39,222 bases of DNA from an uncultured Geobacteraceae bacterium (lineage in GTDB: Bacteria > Desulfobacterota > Desulfuromonadia > Geobacterales > CAIOGM01): contig CAIUUR010000359.1 in the NCBI GenBank assembly GCA_903902345.1, positions 1 to 39,222 of the forward strand, written 5' to 3'. This document shows, piece after piece, positions 16,893 to 26,928 of the stretch (within the stretch, counting starts at the first letter, position 1; each line of letters opens with the position of its first letter). The notes under the pieces are model-generated. The model worked only from the letters and a program-made list of their open reading frames with translations. It ran no database searches and was not told where the DNA came from. Made by a program: the position numbers and the translations under genes.

Positions 16893-17609
16893 TTAAAGCT
16901 GCTCCGGCCGTATGTTCCTGAAGAGCAGGGTAACGATGATCGTGATGGCACTCCCCGTCATGGCGCCGAAAATCACCTCACGCATGGTATGAATACGCAT
17001 GAGGAGCCGCGAATGGCTGACCATGACCGCCAAAGCTACCGTCAGTATGGAGACGACGGGATCGCCGGTATTGAGGGAGACTGAGGTAGCAATGGAAAAC
17101 GCCACCGCTGCATGCCCACTGGGAAGCCCCCCGTGAAGGGAAGAACCGGTGCCGGTCATCGCCTTGAGGATGACCACCATGATAACCACGATGAGAATGG
17201 ATACGAGAGTCGACATCTCGCCGGGAGTACCGATCATGGTGAGAAGCCTCCGGTAATAGGGAAAGATGTATTGGGCAAGGATTGAATACCCCATGACCGC
17301 CGCACCGAAAGCGGCGATGAGAACTCCTCCCGCGGCAACATCCTTGGCCACCTTTGCCAAGGGATGGTACTCCGGGGAGACAAGATCCACGATGGCCTCC
17401 ACCGCGGTGTTCAACATCTCGGCAAAGAGGACAAAGGAGACGGAGAGACAGAGCACCGTAAATTCCAGGGCCGAGATCCGGAGAAAGAGCACCGCCACCA
17501 GGAGCAGGATCGCCGAGCAGAAGTGGTATCGCATATGCTTCTGTGTCCGGGTAGCGTGGAGAATCCCCTGGATGGCGAAGTTGACCGAGTCGATGAACCG
17601 GTGTGTCAC
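16893..17609 (-). CDS. Fused DgkA-type lipid kinase and PAP2 phosphatase
   Basis: This 238-residue membrane protein has two halves. The N-terminal half is a diacylglycerol/undecaprenol kinase of the DgkA type: FAIQGILHATRTQKHMRYHF, then the signature EMLNTAVEAIVDLVSPEYHPLAKVAKDVAAGGVL (about residues 62-95). The C-terminal half is a PAP2 phosphatase: KAMTGTGSSLHGGLPSGHAAVAFSIAT, then SHSRLLMRIHTMREVIFGAMTGS, with the acid phosphatase residues K, PSGH and SR..H. The pair would phosphorylate and dephosphorylate a lipid carrier such as undecaprenol or its pyrophosphate. GTG 17609 is chosen, because it overlaps the ybeY stop as GTGA with GGAGGG 9 nt upstream. ATG 17630 is the alternative. Confidence 0.9.
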   Translation of the reverse strand: MTHRFIDSVNFAIQGILHATRTQKHMRYHFCSAILLLVAVLFLRISALEFTVLCLSVSFVLFAEMLNTAVEAIVDLVSPEYHPLAKVAKDVAAGGVLIAAFGAAVMGYSILAQYIFPYYRRLLTMIGTPGEMSTLVSILIVVIMVVILKAMTGTGSSLHGGLPSGHAAVAFSIATSVSLNTGDPVVSILTVALAVMVSHSRLLMRIHTMREVIFGAMTGSAITIIVTLLFRNIRPEQL

Positions 17610-18073
17610 TCCGGCAAACCCTCCAGGCATCCCCTCCGGGTGAGAAGGGCAAATAGTTCCCGCTCTTTCTCTTCCATGCGCGTCGCCTCCTCCGGTCCGC
17701 TCCGTTCATGGTCATAACCGGCCAGATGAAGGATGCCATGGAGCAGGAGAAACGAAAGGCGCTGGACGTAGGGGATCTCCGCTTCGGCCGCCTCGCGGGC
17801 CGCCGTGGCCGCGGAGATGACAACATCACCCAGAACGTCGGGGTTGAGGCCGGAACACTCCCCCTCGTTCATGGCAAAGGAAATGACGTTGGTGGGACGA
17901 TCCTTCCCCAGATAATCGCGATTGAGGGTACGGATACTCCGGTCGCCGACAATCGTGACGGCCAATTCGCTAGCGGACAATCCCAAGGCGTTTAAGGTCG
18001 TCTCCGCCACCGCTCTGAGTTGCCTGGCTCTGATCGGCAGACTCCTCTGCCGGTTCTCGATGGTGATCCTCAA
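17606..18073 (-). CDS. ybeY: Endoribonuclease / rRNA maturation factor YbeY
   Basis: This metal-dependent RNase acts in 16S rRNA maturation and ribosome quality control. The 155-residue protein shows DRSIRTLNRDYLGKDRPTNVISFAMNE and the zinc site HGILHLAGYDH (His112, His116, His122). The start codon is TTG 18073 with an AGGAGGG about 10 nt before it. The start lies 104 nt inside the pgpH gene, and the stop overlaps the next gene by GTGA. Confidence 0.96.
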   Translation of the reverse strand: MRITIENRQRSLPIRARQLRAVAETTLNALGLSASELAVTIVGDRSIRTLNRDYLGKDRPTNVISFAMNEGECSGLNPDVLGDVVISAATAAREAAEAEIPYVQRLSFLLLHGILHLAGYDHERSGPEEATRMEEKERELFALLTRRGCLEGLPE

Positions 18074-20354
18074 GGTTTTTTCGCCCTCCTCCCCCCTTTT
18101 CCCTGCCGGCGTCGGGGTATTCGATCCGTTGATGATGGATTCCGGCCAGTATCCGGTTGAAACTCTTGGCGATCTCGTGAAGATTCTTCAGACTTAGTTC
18201 GCATTCGTCCAGCTGGCCGTCGGTGAAGATACCATTAATAATCTTTTGCACCAGCCCCTGTATCCGGGCCGGTGTGGGGTCCGCGAGGGTCCGGGAGGCC
18301 GCCTCCACGCAGTCGGCAAGCATGACCAGCCCCGCTTCACGGGTTTGGGGTTTCGGACCAGGATAGCGATACTCCGGTTCATCCACTCCCCCCTCCGCTC
18401 CCGCCTGAACCTTGGCTTTTTGGTAAAAGAAACTTATGAGGGAGGTGCCGTGGGTCTGTCGGATGATGTCGATGATCGTCTGCCCCAGCCGGTTCTGCCT
18501 GGCCAGTTCGACCCCCTCCTTTACATGAGCGATAAGGATCAGGGCAGACATACTGGGGGAGAGCTTGTCGTGACGATTGTCGCCGCCGGCAACATTTTCG
18601 ATAAAATAGAGCGGCTTACCGATCTTCCCTATATCATGATAATATGCTGCCACCCGGGCCAGGAGAGGATTGGCATGAATCGCCTCGGCGGCTCCCTCCG
18701 CCAGGTTCCCCACGAGAACGCTATGGTGATAGGTTCCCGGCGCCTTGATCATCAGCTCCCGCAGGAGCGACGAATTGAGACTGGAGAGCTCCAGAAGCTT
18801 GATATCGGTGGTGTACTGAAACAGGTTTTCCAGAAGGGGAATCGTGGCGTTGACCAGGGCGGCGGTAACCACCCCACCGGCGGCGGCCAGGGCGACACAA
18901 AGGATTGACTGCATGGTCAGAAAATTATCGGCAAGGACCTGGAAGGAGAGGGAGAGGAAAATCCCCACCACACTCACCTTGATACCGGCGAGATAGATTG
19001 TCCCCCGATCCTTGCAGTGACGGACCCCATGGGCGCCGACGATGCCGGTCATGAGGGAATAGATGACTATGTTCAAGTTGTTCTCGAACATGATCCCGGC
19101 CAGCAGTGCGCAGACCGAAGTATAAACCAACGCCACCTCCGAATTGATGAGAATCCTGACGAGCATCGCCCCCAGGGCAAAAGGGAAGAGGTAGTAATAG
19201 TCGGTAACATGGATATAAGGAAACATTCCTCCCATGGCCGAAGTGACCGTCAGCGCCAGCCGAAGCCCCAGGAACAGACCGATGGTGATATAGGTAAGGA
19301 GGAGGAGATCCTTGCTTGAGGGGTCAAACTTCCGGATATTCTTGCAGGCGAAGCGGTAAGGAAAGAGGAGCATGATCAGCGTTAAACCAAATACCCCCAA
19401 CATCGTGAAAAGCTGTTCGGCGCCGCTCCGCCTCTGATAGATCATCGTCAGCTTCCGAGCCTGCTCCTCCCGAATTTTCTCACCTTCCCGAACGATGATC
19501 TCCCCCCTCTTGACCTGAAACATGACCGGTGAGACTCCGGCCTGGGCATCAGCCCGTTTGACCTCAGTGGCCTCCCGGTTAAGGAGAAGATTCGGCTTCA
19601 GCATCCGGGCAAGGAATCCCTTGAGGAGAAGCACGTCGTGGGGCTCCCCTCCTTCCGGCAGGGGTGCGGTTACGACCAACCGCCGGGCCTCATCCAGCCC
19701 CAGGAATTGCTGATAATCCTGCGGCGGCAACTCGACGTCGCTCCCCTTGTCGGTGACGATCAACCCGTGTAGCAGATCATTGGCGAAGTGCCTCTTGTCC
19801 GCCACAATGACACGTTCATACATCTGGTTGGTAAGAGCCGTAATCTCGTCCGTAATCTGCTCATAGCGGAGGCGAGCCAAAGATTCCAGCTCCACCGCAT
19901 CCACCTCGAAGCCTGCCACATCGGAAACCCTCTTCCGGAGCGTTCGTTTCACCTCCAGATCCGGGGAGAGCCTGGCCACCCGCACCAGCTCCAGAATGGA
20001 TCCCAGTTGCTGCCGCAATTCGGCTGCCGCGGTCGTCGTCAACGCATACACCAGGGGCGCAGCCGCAGCGGCCTCTTTACGTTTCATCTCGGTGAGCTGC
20101 GCATCCTCCAGGAGATAGTTTTGCGTGGCCCTGACACTGACGCCGGCAATGTCACCGCTCTTGAAGCTGGTGGGTATGAGCTGTTGATGGGGGGTAATCA
20201 GGATGCTGAGGATGAGGGAGGTAACGACAAGAAAGATCAGCCGGCTCCACCGGCTGCTCACCTCGGCAGCAAAACGACCACCGAAGATGTCCAGAAGTAT
20301 CCGGCCAAACCGGAGCGAGGATGTAGTAAAATTCTTGCCGTTATCGGAGGGCAT
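17970..20354 (-). CDS. pgpH: 7TM-HD domain phosphohydrolase, PgpH family
   Basis: This 794-residue inner-membrane protein belongs to the family whose Gram-positive members degrade cyclic di-AMP. One N-terminal helix (LIFLVVTSLILSILIT) leads to an extracytoplasmic domain of about 270 residues (7TMR-HDED). About seven hydrophobic helices follow (about residues 310-510). A cytoplasmic HD domain carries TYHHSVLVGNLAEGAAEAIHANPLLARVAAYYHDIGKIGKP and ADCVEAASRTLADPTPARI. The hydrophilic tail (about 45 residues) is encoded over the first 104 nt of ybeY in another frame. A strong promoter lies 52 nt upstream. The substrate in this organism is an inference from the family. Confidence 0.93.
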   Translation of the reverse strand: MPSDNGKNFTTSSLRFGRILLDIFGGRFAAEVSSRWSRLIFLVVTSLILSILITPHQQLIPTSFKSGDIAGVSVRATQNYLLEDAQLTEMKRKEAAAAAPLVYALTTTAAAELRQQLGSILELVRVARLSPDLEVKRTLRKRVSDVAGFEVDAVELESLARLRYEQITDEITALTNQMYERVIVADKRHFANDLLHGLIVTDKGSDVELPPQDYQQFLGLDEARRLVVTAPLPEGGEPHDVLLLKGFLARMLKPNLLLNREATEVKRADAQAGVSPVMFQVKRGEIIVREGEKIREEQARKLTMIYQRRSGAEQLFTMLGVFGLTLIMLLFPYRFACKNIRKFDPSSKDLLLLTYITIGLFLGLRLALTVTSAMGGMFPYIHVTDYYYLFPFALGAMLVRILINSEVALVYTSVCALLAGIMFENNLNIVIYSLMTGIVGAHGVRHCKDRGTIYLAGIKVSVVGIFLSLSFQVLADNFLTMQSILCVALAAAGGVVTAALVNATIPLLENLFQYTTDIKLLELSSLNSSLLRELMIKAPGTYHHSVLVGNLAEGAAEAIHANPLLARVAAYYHDIGKIGKPLYFIENVAGGDNRHDKLSPSMSALILIAHVKEGVELARQNRLGQTIIDIIRQTHGTSLISFFYQKAKVQAGAEGGVDEPEYRYPGPKPQTREAGLVMLADCVEAASRTLADPTPARIQGLVQKIINGIFTDGQLDECELSLKNLHEIAKSFNRILAGIHHQRIEYPDAGREKGGGGRKNLEDHHREPAEESADQSQATQSGGGDDLKRLGIVR

Positions 20355-20405
20355 AGGCTCGCTGATTCCGTTACCATAGACGCAGCAGATACTGAAAAAG
20401 ATATC

Positions 20406-20435
20406 ACTATAGTCTCACCCCGCCGCGAGTGTCAA
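20406..20435 (-). promoter_or_regulatory. Strong sigma70-type promoter for the pgpH operon
   Basis: Minus strand: -35 TTGACA (20435-20430), 18-bp spacer, -10 TATAGT (20411-20406). Transcription would start near 20399, giving a leader of about 45 nt before the pgpH ATG at 20354. It is the best promoter seen for the long minus-strand run. Confidence 0.75.
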
Positions 20436-20487
20436 TGGAAACCAAATCGGAACAGTTAATTATTTAAAAACAAGCGACTCGTATTAG

Positions 20488-21933
<1,446 letters not shown>

Positions 21934-21954
21934 CGGCAGTTCCCGTAAGAGAGT

Positions 21955-21989
21955 ACAGCCGGTCGGAAGGTCAGACCGGCTGTAGTTTT
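21955..21989 (+). terminator. Intrinsic terminator after eno
   Basis: A perfect 10-bp stem, ACAGCCGGTC (21955-21964) with GACCGGCTGT (21974-21983), has a 9-nt loop and is followed by AGTTTTA. It lies 22 nt after the eno stop and only 18 nt before the next start codon. It should separate eno from the TolC-family gene or attenuate read-through. Confidence 0.7.
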
Positions 21990-22006
21990 AGAGGCGGCAC
22001 AACGAC

Positions 22007-23524
22007 ATGAACGGACAGACAACGATGAAATCGCTCCTGGTACACGGTTGTGCGGTACTGTTTCTGCAACTCGCGCTGGCAGGCGTCTCTGCTGCGCAGG
22101 AAGGTACCGTCGGTATCACGCTGAAGGATGCCATCCGCATGGCCGCGGAAAAGAATCTGGACGTTCGAGTCGAACGGTACAATCCGGCCCAGGCGGAAGC
22201 GGATATCCGAAGAAACTGGTCAATCTATGACTACACTCTCGCGGCTCAGAGCTCATACGGTGAAAACACCTCGGTGGGAATGGGGGCAATAAGTACGCTC
22301 AAGTCACTGGATCTCGGCGCCGGAGTAAGTCGCCTTACCCCCTGGGGAGGCAAGGTGCAGGTAGTATTGGACAACGGCTGGTCCAGAACGGAATACAACG
22401 GAGCGGCAAACCAGCCGGGAGAATATTTTTTCAACAAACTGTCACTTTCCGTCACGCAACCCCTGCTCAAGAGTTTCGGCAGGGAGGCCACGGAAATCAA
22501 CATTTCCCTGGCCTCCTACAGCAAGGAGGCGTCACAGTATCAGTTTGTGACACGGCTCACCGGTGTCATAACCCAGGTGCGCACCGAATACTTCAAACTC
22601 TATGCTCTGCGTGAGAATCTGGAGGTAAACAAGAGTTCTCTTGTCCTGGCCCGGAAGATTCTCGATGAGACCAGGGGTAAGGTCAAGGCGGGAGTCCTCC
22701 CTGCCATGGAGATTCTCAACGCCGAGTACAACGTATCCACCAGGGAAAACGGGGTCATCAATGCGGAACGGACCCTGGGCGACGAACGTGATCTGCTTCG
22801 GACTCTCTGCCAGATCACCGATCCAGGTGAACTTGACCCTCTGGATTCACCCGTTACGACGTCATTTACCATTACCGAACCGGAGTCTATCCAGCGCGCC
22901 ATGAACTCACGTCCCGAGTTGCGGCAACTCCGGGAGAATATCAACAGCGCCGAGCTCCAGGAACGTTTCCTGCGTAACCAGACCATGCCGGACCTCTCTC
23001 TCTCCGCATCCGGCGGCCTCCAGGGTATAGATCGCAATTACGGTAAACAGTGGGAATCCATAGGTCGCAGTGATTACCCGGTCTGGAACGTCGGCTTCAC
23101 CTTCGCCTACCCTCTGGAAAATACCGCAGCCCTGAATGACGCTATCAAAGGGAAACTGAAAACCGAGCAGCTTCGCATCCAGGTCAAAAGTCAGGAAGAA
23201 ATCATCGTCAATGAAATTCGCACCGCCATCAGAGCCGTCAGGGCGGGCTATAAGCAGTTGGATGTAACGCGTCGCGGCAGCGCCTATGCCGAAGAGGTCC
23301 TGAACGCCTATATCAAGAAAGCCTCGGTGGGGTTGGCCACCACCAAAGATGTGTTTGACGTGCAGAACAACCTGGTGGCGGCCAAGGGGGCCGAGATCCA
23401 GGCCCGGGCATCCTATGACAATGCCCTCACCCAGTATTGGAAATCCACCGGGGAGATCCTTCATCGGGAGGGGGTTAAGATTAACAGGGAAGAAGCTGAC
23501 CAGCTCTACGGAAGGATGAGATAG
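22007..23524 (+). CDS. TolC-family outer membrane efflux protein
   Basis: This 505-residue protein has a signal peptide (MKSLLVHGCAVLFLQLALAGVSAAQ) and two outer-membrane efflux (OEP) repeats, with long helical stretches and short beta segments (SLSVTQPLLKSFG; WNVGFTFAYPLENTAALNDAIKGKLK). It probably forms the trimeric outer-membrane channel of a tripartite exporter. No adaptor or inner-membrane pump gene is adjacent, so its partner is elsewhere. ATG 22007 has a GAGG 12 nt before it; ATG 22025 (MKSLL) fits the signal peptide equally well. The eno terminator lies directly upstream and no clear promoter is seen between them. Confidence 0.9.
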   Translation: MNGQTTMKSLLVHGCAVLFLQLALAGVSAAQEGTVGITLKDAIRMAAEKNLDVRVERYNPAQAEADIRRNWSIYDYTLAAQSSYGENTSVGMGAISTLKSLDLGAGVSRLTPWGGKVQVVLDNGWSRTEYNGAANQPGEYFFNKLSLSVTQPLLKSFGREATEINISLASYSKEASQYQFVTRLTGVITQVRTEYFKLYALRENLEVNKSSLVLARKILDETRGKVKAGVLPAMEILNAEYNVSTRENGVINAERTLGDERDLLRTLCQITDPGELDPLDSPVTTSFTITEPESIQRAMNSRPELRQLRENINSAELQERFLRNQTMPDLSLSASGGLQGIDRNYGKQWESIGRSDYPVWNVGFTFAYPLENTAALNDAIKGKLKTEQLRIQVKSQEEIIVNEIRTAIRAVRAGYKQLDVTRRGSAYAEEVLNAYIKKASVGLATTKDVFDVQNNLVAAKGAEIQARASYDNALTQYWKSTGEILHREGVKINREEADQLYGRMR

Positions 23525-23560
23525 GGATTTAACCTAAAAACGGCTTTTGAACCACTGAGG

Positions 23561-23688
23561 CACGGAGACACGGAGGAAATCACTGAGAAAATCCGATTCT
23601 TGGTTTTAACCCGAAAGTCTTGACCAATTCAGAATTCATATCAGTGTAACCATACGAAACGGCAAAGATTATCCTCCGTGTCTCCGTG
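23561..23688. repeat. 17-bp perfect inverted repeat pair CACGGAGACACGGAGGA
   Basis: The left arm is 23561-23577 and the reverse-complement arm is 23672-23688, with about 94 bp between them. It sits in the intergenic region after the TolC-family gene. The left flank (CCACTGAGG) also matches the repeat at 15996-16012. No transposase or target duplication is visible. The rest of the gap (23525-23880) holds a terminator hairpin and a promoter, listed separately. Confidence 0.8.
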
Positions 23689-23733
23689 TCTGGCGGACTG
23701 CTTTTTTAGGTAAATCGGTAAAGATGACGACAG

Positions 23734-23766
23734 AACGGCCTCCCGAAAAATTTCGGGAGGCCGTTT
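23734..23766 (+). terminator. Strong hairpin terminator in the tolC-like 3' region
   Basis: A 15-bp near-perfect stem: AACGGCCTCCCGAAA (23734-23748) with TTTCGGGAGGCCGTT (23751-23765). It has a minimal loop and is followed on plus by a short T run. It is 210 nt past the TolC-family stop. Because the stem is A-flanked and T-flanked on either side, it could act in both directions. Confidence 0.65.
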
Positions 23767-23825
23767 CCATCTGAAGAATCGTACATCAAGAGGAACAATT
23801 ACTGCATTAGAATTATAACTAGATC

Positions 23826-23854
23826 TTGACTTCATCTCTGACTTCCAGTATTTT
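23826..23854 (+). promoter_or_regulatory. Sigma70-type promoter upstream of small Cys-rich gene
   Basis: -35 TTGACT (23826-23831), 17-bp spacer, -10 TATTTT (23849-23854). Transcription would start near 23861, about 20 nt before the ATG at 23881. The clean spacing supports the small downstream frame as a real gene. Confidence 0.55.
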
Positions 23855-23880
23855 ACCTAAAATCACATTTGGAGTACCAC

Positions 23881-24093
23881 ATGAGTCAAACATCACGTTT
23901 ACCGGATGAACGTATTTGTCTTACGAAACTGTATTTTGAGGGAGAACGGAACGCTTATCAGTGTCTCGTTGACAATTCGCACATCTGCAACCACCTGATA
24001 AACTTCGGCCTGGATTTCAACTTGTGCATTCACCCTCATCGGGCTCGTCTGACGGAGAGCGGAGATGCGTCACACCATGATGCTATAATTTGA
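23881..24093 (+). CDS. Small Cys/His-rich protein of unknown function
   Basis: This 70-residue protein starts [24 protein letters not shown] and continues [20 protein letters not shown] and [11 protein letters not shown]. It has four cysteines spaced through its first 55 residues, with histidines next to the last two (CNH and CIHPH), which suggests metal or iron-sulfur binding. There is no signal peptide or membrane helix. Support for a real gene is a GGAG 6 nt before ATG 23881, a -35/-10 pair just upstream, and a strong terminator isolating it from the preceding gene. It converges on the chemotaxis receptor gene and overlaps its 3' end by 11 nt. The family is not recognised here; it is a moderate call. 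Confidence 0.6.
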   Translation: MSQTSRLPDERICLTKLYFEGERNAYQCLVDNSHICNHLINFGLDFNLCIHPHRARLTESGDASHHDAII

Positions 24094-25705
24094 ACTGCTG
24101 CACCAGGCGTTGCAGTGTCTCGGCGTTATCGTTCAACTGTGCTGCAGCCGTTGCCGATTCTTGAGCACTGTCCGAGGTCTGCTGCACCACCGTAGTAATC
24201 TGCTGCATATTGAGGGATATTTCTCTGGTGGTTGCCGTTTGCTCCTCCGCCGCACCGGCTATCTGATGAACTTGTCCAGCGACCTCATTGATCTGCTGAA
24301 GAATATCCCGTAACGCTTTCCCCGAGAGACCCGCCTCCAGGGTGCCGGTCTCAACTTCACGCACCCCTTGCTCCATGGCAAAAACAGCACCCTTGGTTTC
24401 ATGCTGGATGGAGTTGATCATCCTGCCGATCTCGCGAGTGGCATTCGTTGTCCGTTCCGCCAAGGCGCGAACCTCGTCGGCAACCACGGCAAACCCCCTC
24501 CCCTGTTCGCCGGCGCGGGCGGCTTCAATTGCGGCATTTAAGGCAAGAAGGTTGGTCTGATCGGCAATATCTTCAATAGTGCCGATTATCGCACCGATCT
24601 GTTCGGAACGTTCTCCCAACCCTTCGACTGTTCGGGACGACTCCTGTACCCTCAGGGCAATCTGCCCCATGACGGCGACGGTTCTTTCCACCACATCGGC
24701 CCCATAGCTTGCACTGCGCGAGGCTCGCTGGGCGCCTTCAGCGGCCATCAAACAATTTTGGGCGATACTGTCCGAGGTCGTCGACATCTCTTCACTGGCG
24801 CAGGCAACGGCGCCAGCCTGAATGGCGACTTTTTCCGCACCGGTGGCAATGGCTACTGATGAACAATGAAGCTGGCTTGAAGCCGTTGCCACATTGGTTG
24901 AGGTGGTGGAAATCTGTGTTATTATCTGTTTCAGATTTTCGGTCATCTTCTTCATTGCAGACATCAGGAGTCCGGTCTCATCCGTAGAGGTCACCAGAAC
25001 CTGGATCCCGAGATCTCTCTCAGCAATGCGCAGAGCGACGGCCATGACCTTCTGAAGCTGTTGGGTTATGCTCCGGACAATCCCTAAAAAAAGAGCTGAG
25101 ACAATTCCTGTAAACAGAATACAAATTGCAATGAACAGGTTCCTTGACGCATTGAGTGTTCCGGCCGCCCGATTTTCAATCTCACTATTTTCAGTAGTAC
25201 TCACTCGTGCAATTTCGTCTATGACACTCCGGTGAGCCTCATAGTAAGGTGACAGTATCGTGCTCATAATCCTTTCGCCCAGGAGACGATCGCCTTCTTT
25301 TAACGCCGGGAAAAAATCAGTTTTCGTGGCGTTAAAGAACGCAATGGCAGGTTCGTAGGATTTTTCCAACAACAGAGTCCTTATTTTTCCCGGCGGAAGT
25401 TTTTTATTCCAATAGTCATGCCGCTCTTCGTATATACTGCGAAGGTTGGCAAAACGGACTTCGTAGGACGAAAGTTTGGAGAGATCCCTTTCCGACAGTG
25501 CCCGGCAAGCGACAAGGTAGGCTTCGATTACATATTCCGGAGGTGGCAATATATCCGCGACCAGATCCTTTCCCCTGATAATTTCGCCGTAAATCGGTCC
25601 GTTGACCTTGATTTTATCCACCGTTACGCCAATGGACACCAGAAGCACTGCGGCTCCACCAGCAATAATAATTGCCACACCTGTCAACTTATGCTTGATA
25701 TTCAC
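24083..25705 (-). CDS. Methyl-accepting chemotaxis protein
   Basis: This 540-residue transmembrane receptor has an N-terminal helix ([20 protein letters not shown]), then a periplasmic helical sensor region of about 160 residues. A second helix ([21 protein letters not shown]) leads to a HAMP domain ([22 protein letters not shown]). The cytoplasmic signalling domain has the conserved hairpin tip [46 protein letters not shown] 25705 is chosen because a GGGGGG lies about 7 nt upstream; the frame extends 18 residues further without a signal. No che genes are adjacent. The ligand is unknown. Confidence 0.95.
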   Translation of the reverse strand: MNIKHKLTGVAIIIAGGAAVLLVSIGVTVDKIKVNGPIYGEIIRGKDLVADILPPPEYVIEAYLVACRALSERDLSKLSSYEVRFANLRSIYEERHDYWNKKLPPGKIRTLLLEKSYEPAIAFFNATKTDFFPALKEGDRLLGERIMSTILSPYYEAHRSVIDEIARVSTTENSEIENRAAGTLNASRNLFIAICILFTGIVSALFLGIVRSITQQLQKVMAVALRIAERDLGIQVLVTSTDETGLLMSAMKKMTENLKQIITQISTTSTNVATASSQLHCSSVAIATGAEKVAIQAGAVACASEEMSTTSDSIAQNCLMAAEGAQRASRSASYGADVVERTVAVMGQIALRVQESSRTVEGLGERSEQIGAIIGTIEDIADQTNLLALNAAIEAARAGEQGRGFAVVADEVRALAERTTNATREIGRMINSIQHETKGAVFAMEQGVREVETGTLEAGLSGKALRDILQQINEVAGQVHQIAGAAEEQTATTREISLNMQQITTVVQQTSDSAQESATAAAQLNDNAETLQRLVQQFKL

Positions 25706-25792
25706 ACCATATCCCCCCGGACAAACTAACTCTGTTCTAGATATCATAACCCTCTGCAAATTACCACGTGATACGTACCATCAGGAGAAACT

Positions 25793-26296
25793 ATGAGACA
25801 AGAGGAAGCAGCAGAATATATTACGCGCCTGAATCTGATTCGCCACCCCGAGGGGGGGTGGTACCGGGAGAGTTATCGCTCTGCGGAACAGCTCCCGGCG
25901 GAAGGATTGCCTGGCAGGTTCGGTGGCCACCGGTCGCTGAGTACCGCCATTTACTTCCTGCTGGTACAGGGAGAGATCTCCGCCCTGCACCGGATAAAAT
26001 CCGATGAACTGTGGCATTACTATTCAGGTTCGGCCATGATCATTCATACCATTGCACCTGATGGAAAGTACCACCCCCTTCACCTTGGGCCCGACCTTGC
26101 GGCGGGAGAATCGTTCCAGCTCACCGTTCCGGCGGGATTCTGGTTCGGTGCGGAACTCAATGGAGAAGGGTTTTCACTGGTGGGATGTACCGTGGCGCCA
26201 GGTTTCGATTTCACGGACTTTGTCATGGCGGAACGTGGCCGGTTACTACAGGAGTTCCCCGGTCACGCCGATCTGGTAAGGCGGATGACTCGTTAG
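25793..26296 (+). CDS. DUF985 cupin-fold protein
   Basis: This 167-residue cupin of the DUF985 (cupin_5) family begins AAEYITRLNLIRHPEGGWYRESYRS and contains the barrel motifs STAIYFLLVQGEISALHRIKSDELWHYYSGSAMIIHTI and LTVPAGFWFGAEL and SLVGCTVAPGFDFTDFVMA. The conserved His and Glu in SALHRIKSDELWH are candidate metal ligands. The family's enzymatic role is unknown; some members act on sugar-like compounds. AGGAG lies 6 nt before ATG 25793. It diverges from the chemotaxis receptor gene and converges with the HAD gene, 13 nt away. Confidence 0.9.
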   Translation: MRQEEAAEYITRLNLIRHPEGGWYRESYRSAEQLPAEGLPGRFGGHRSLSTAIYFLLVQGEISALHRIKSDELWHYYSGSAMIIHTIAPDGKYHPLHLGPDLAAGESFQLTVPAGFWFGAELNGEGFSLVGCTVAPGFDFTDFVMAERGRLLQEFPGHADLVRRMTR

Positions 26297-26309
26297 CAAA
26301 TTTCCATTC

Positions 26310-26843
26310 CTACCCTGGCAACCAGCCGGCCAAGGCGATGTATCTGCGTTCAACGTAGCGAAGTAACATAAAAAAACATTCAGCAATCGGCTGTTTGGCC
26401 AGAGAGACATAAGGATCGGTTATATAGATGACACCGGTCCCGGCCAGACAGGTAGCCAGCACCCCCGTAAGCAACCGGTCATCCAGTAACACTACCTCCT
26501 CCGGGGTAGCTCCGGAGAGTTCCATGACTCGGAGGAGACCGTCGGGATAGGGTTTTTTTCTGACCCCGGCAATAAAATGAAACGAGGGAAACATCCGCCG
26601 AAAATAGTCGGCACGCTGCGGGTCCGGACGATTTGAAAGGATGAAAATTTTTTCCTCTCCCAGAATCACGGCACAGCGCCTGAGCCACGCGACGACTTCG
26701 GCGGTGGGTGCCTGTGCACCATGGGGAGCAAGGACCCCATCGAAATCCAGGACAAGAACGGTAATCCCCCGAGCTACCAACTCCTCGGGCTGAATCGCCA
26801 CCGTCCGTTGCGGGATGCTAAAGCGGCGACAGATATCCGCCAA
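26310..26843 (-). CDS. YqeG-like HAD IIIA phosphatase
   Basis: This HAD hydrolase of the YqeG type has the nucleophile motif VLVLDFDGVLAPHG (Asp33, Asp35 counted from TTG 26843), motif II IFILSNRPDP, the lysine motif RKKPYPDGL, and the metal Asp pair VVLLDDRLLTGVLATCLAG. The start is uncertain. TTG 26843 has no ribosome binding site. The frame continues upstream through a plausible N-terminus (SLFYGFTAGVAYRRQ) back to an ATA at 26894 with GGGGAG before it. An ATG at 26911 is one base out of frame across a run of eight G. The gene lies on minus, just after the DUF1858 gene. Confidence 0.82.
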   Translation of the reverse strand: MADICRRFSIPQRTVAIQPEELVARGITVLVLDFDGVLAPHGAQAPTAEVVAWLRRCAVILGEEKIFILSNRPDPQRADYFRRMFPSFHFIAGVRKKPYPDGLLRVMELSGATPEEVVLLDDRLLTGVLATCLAGTGVIYITDPYVSLAKQPIAECFFMLLRYVERRYIALAGWLPG

Positions 26844-26928
26844 CTGCCGTCGGTACGCTACACCCGCGGTAAATCCGTAAAAAAGAGATTTTATGACCGC
26901 TCCCCCCCCATACCGGAACCGATGATGG

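Noticed and set aside
23561-23688. Insertion sequence ends
   Set aside because: The inverted repeats enclose only about 94 bp with no open frame or target-site duplication.
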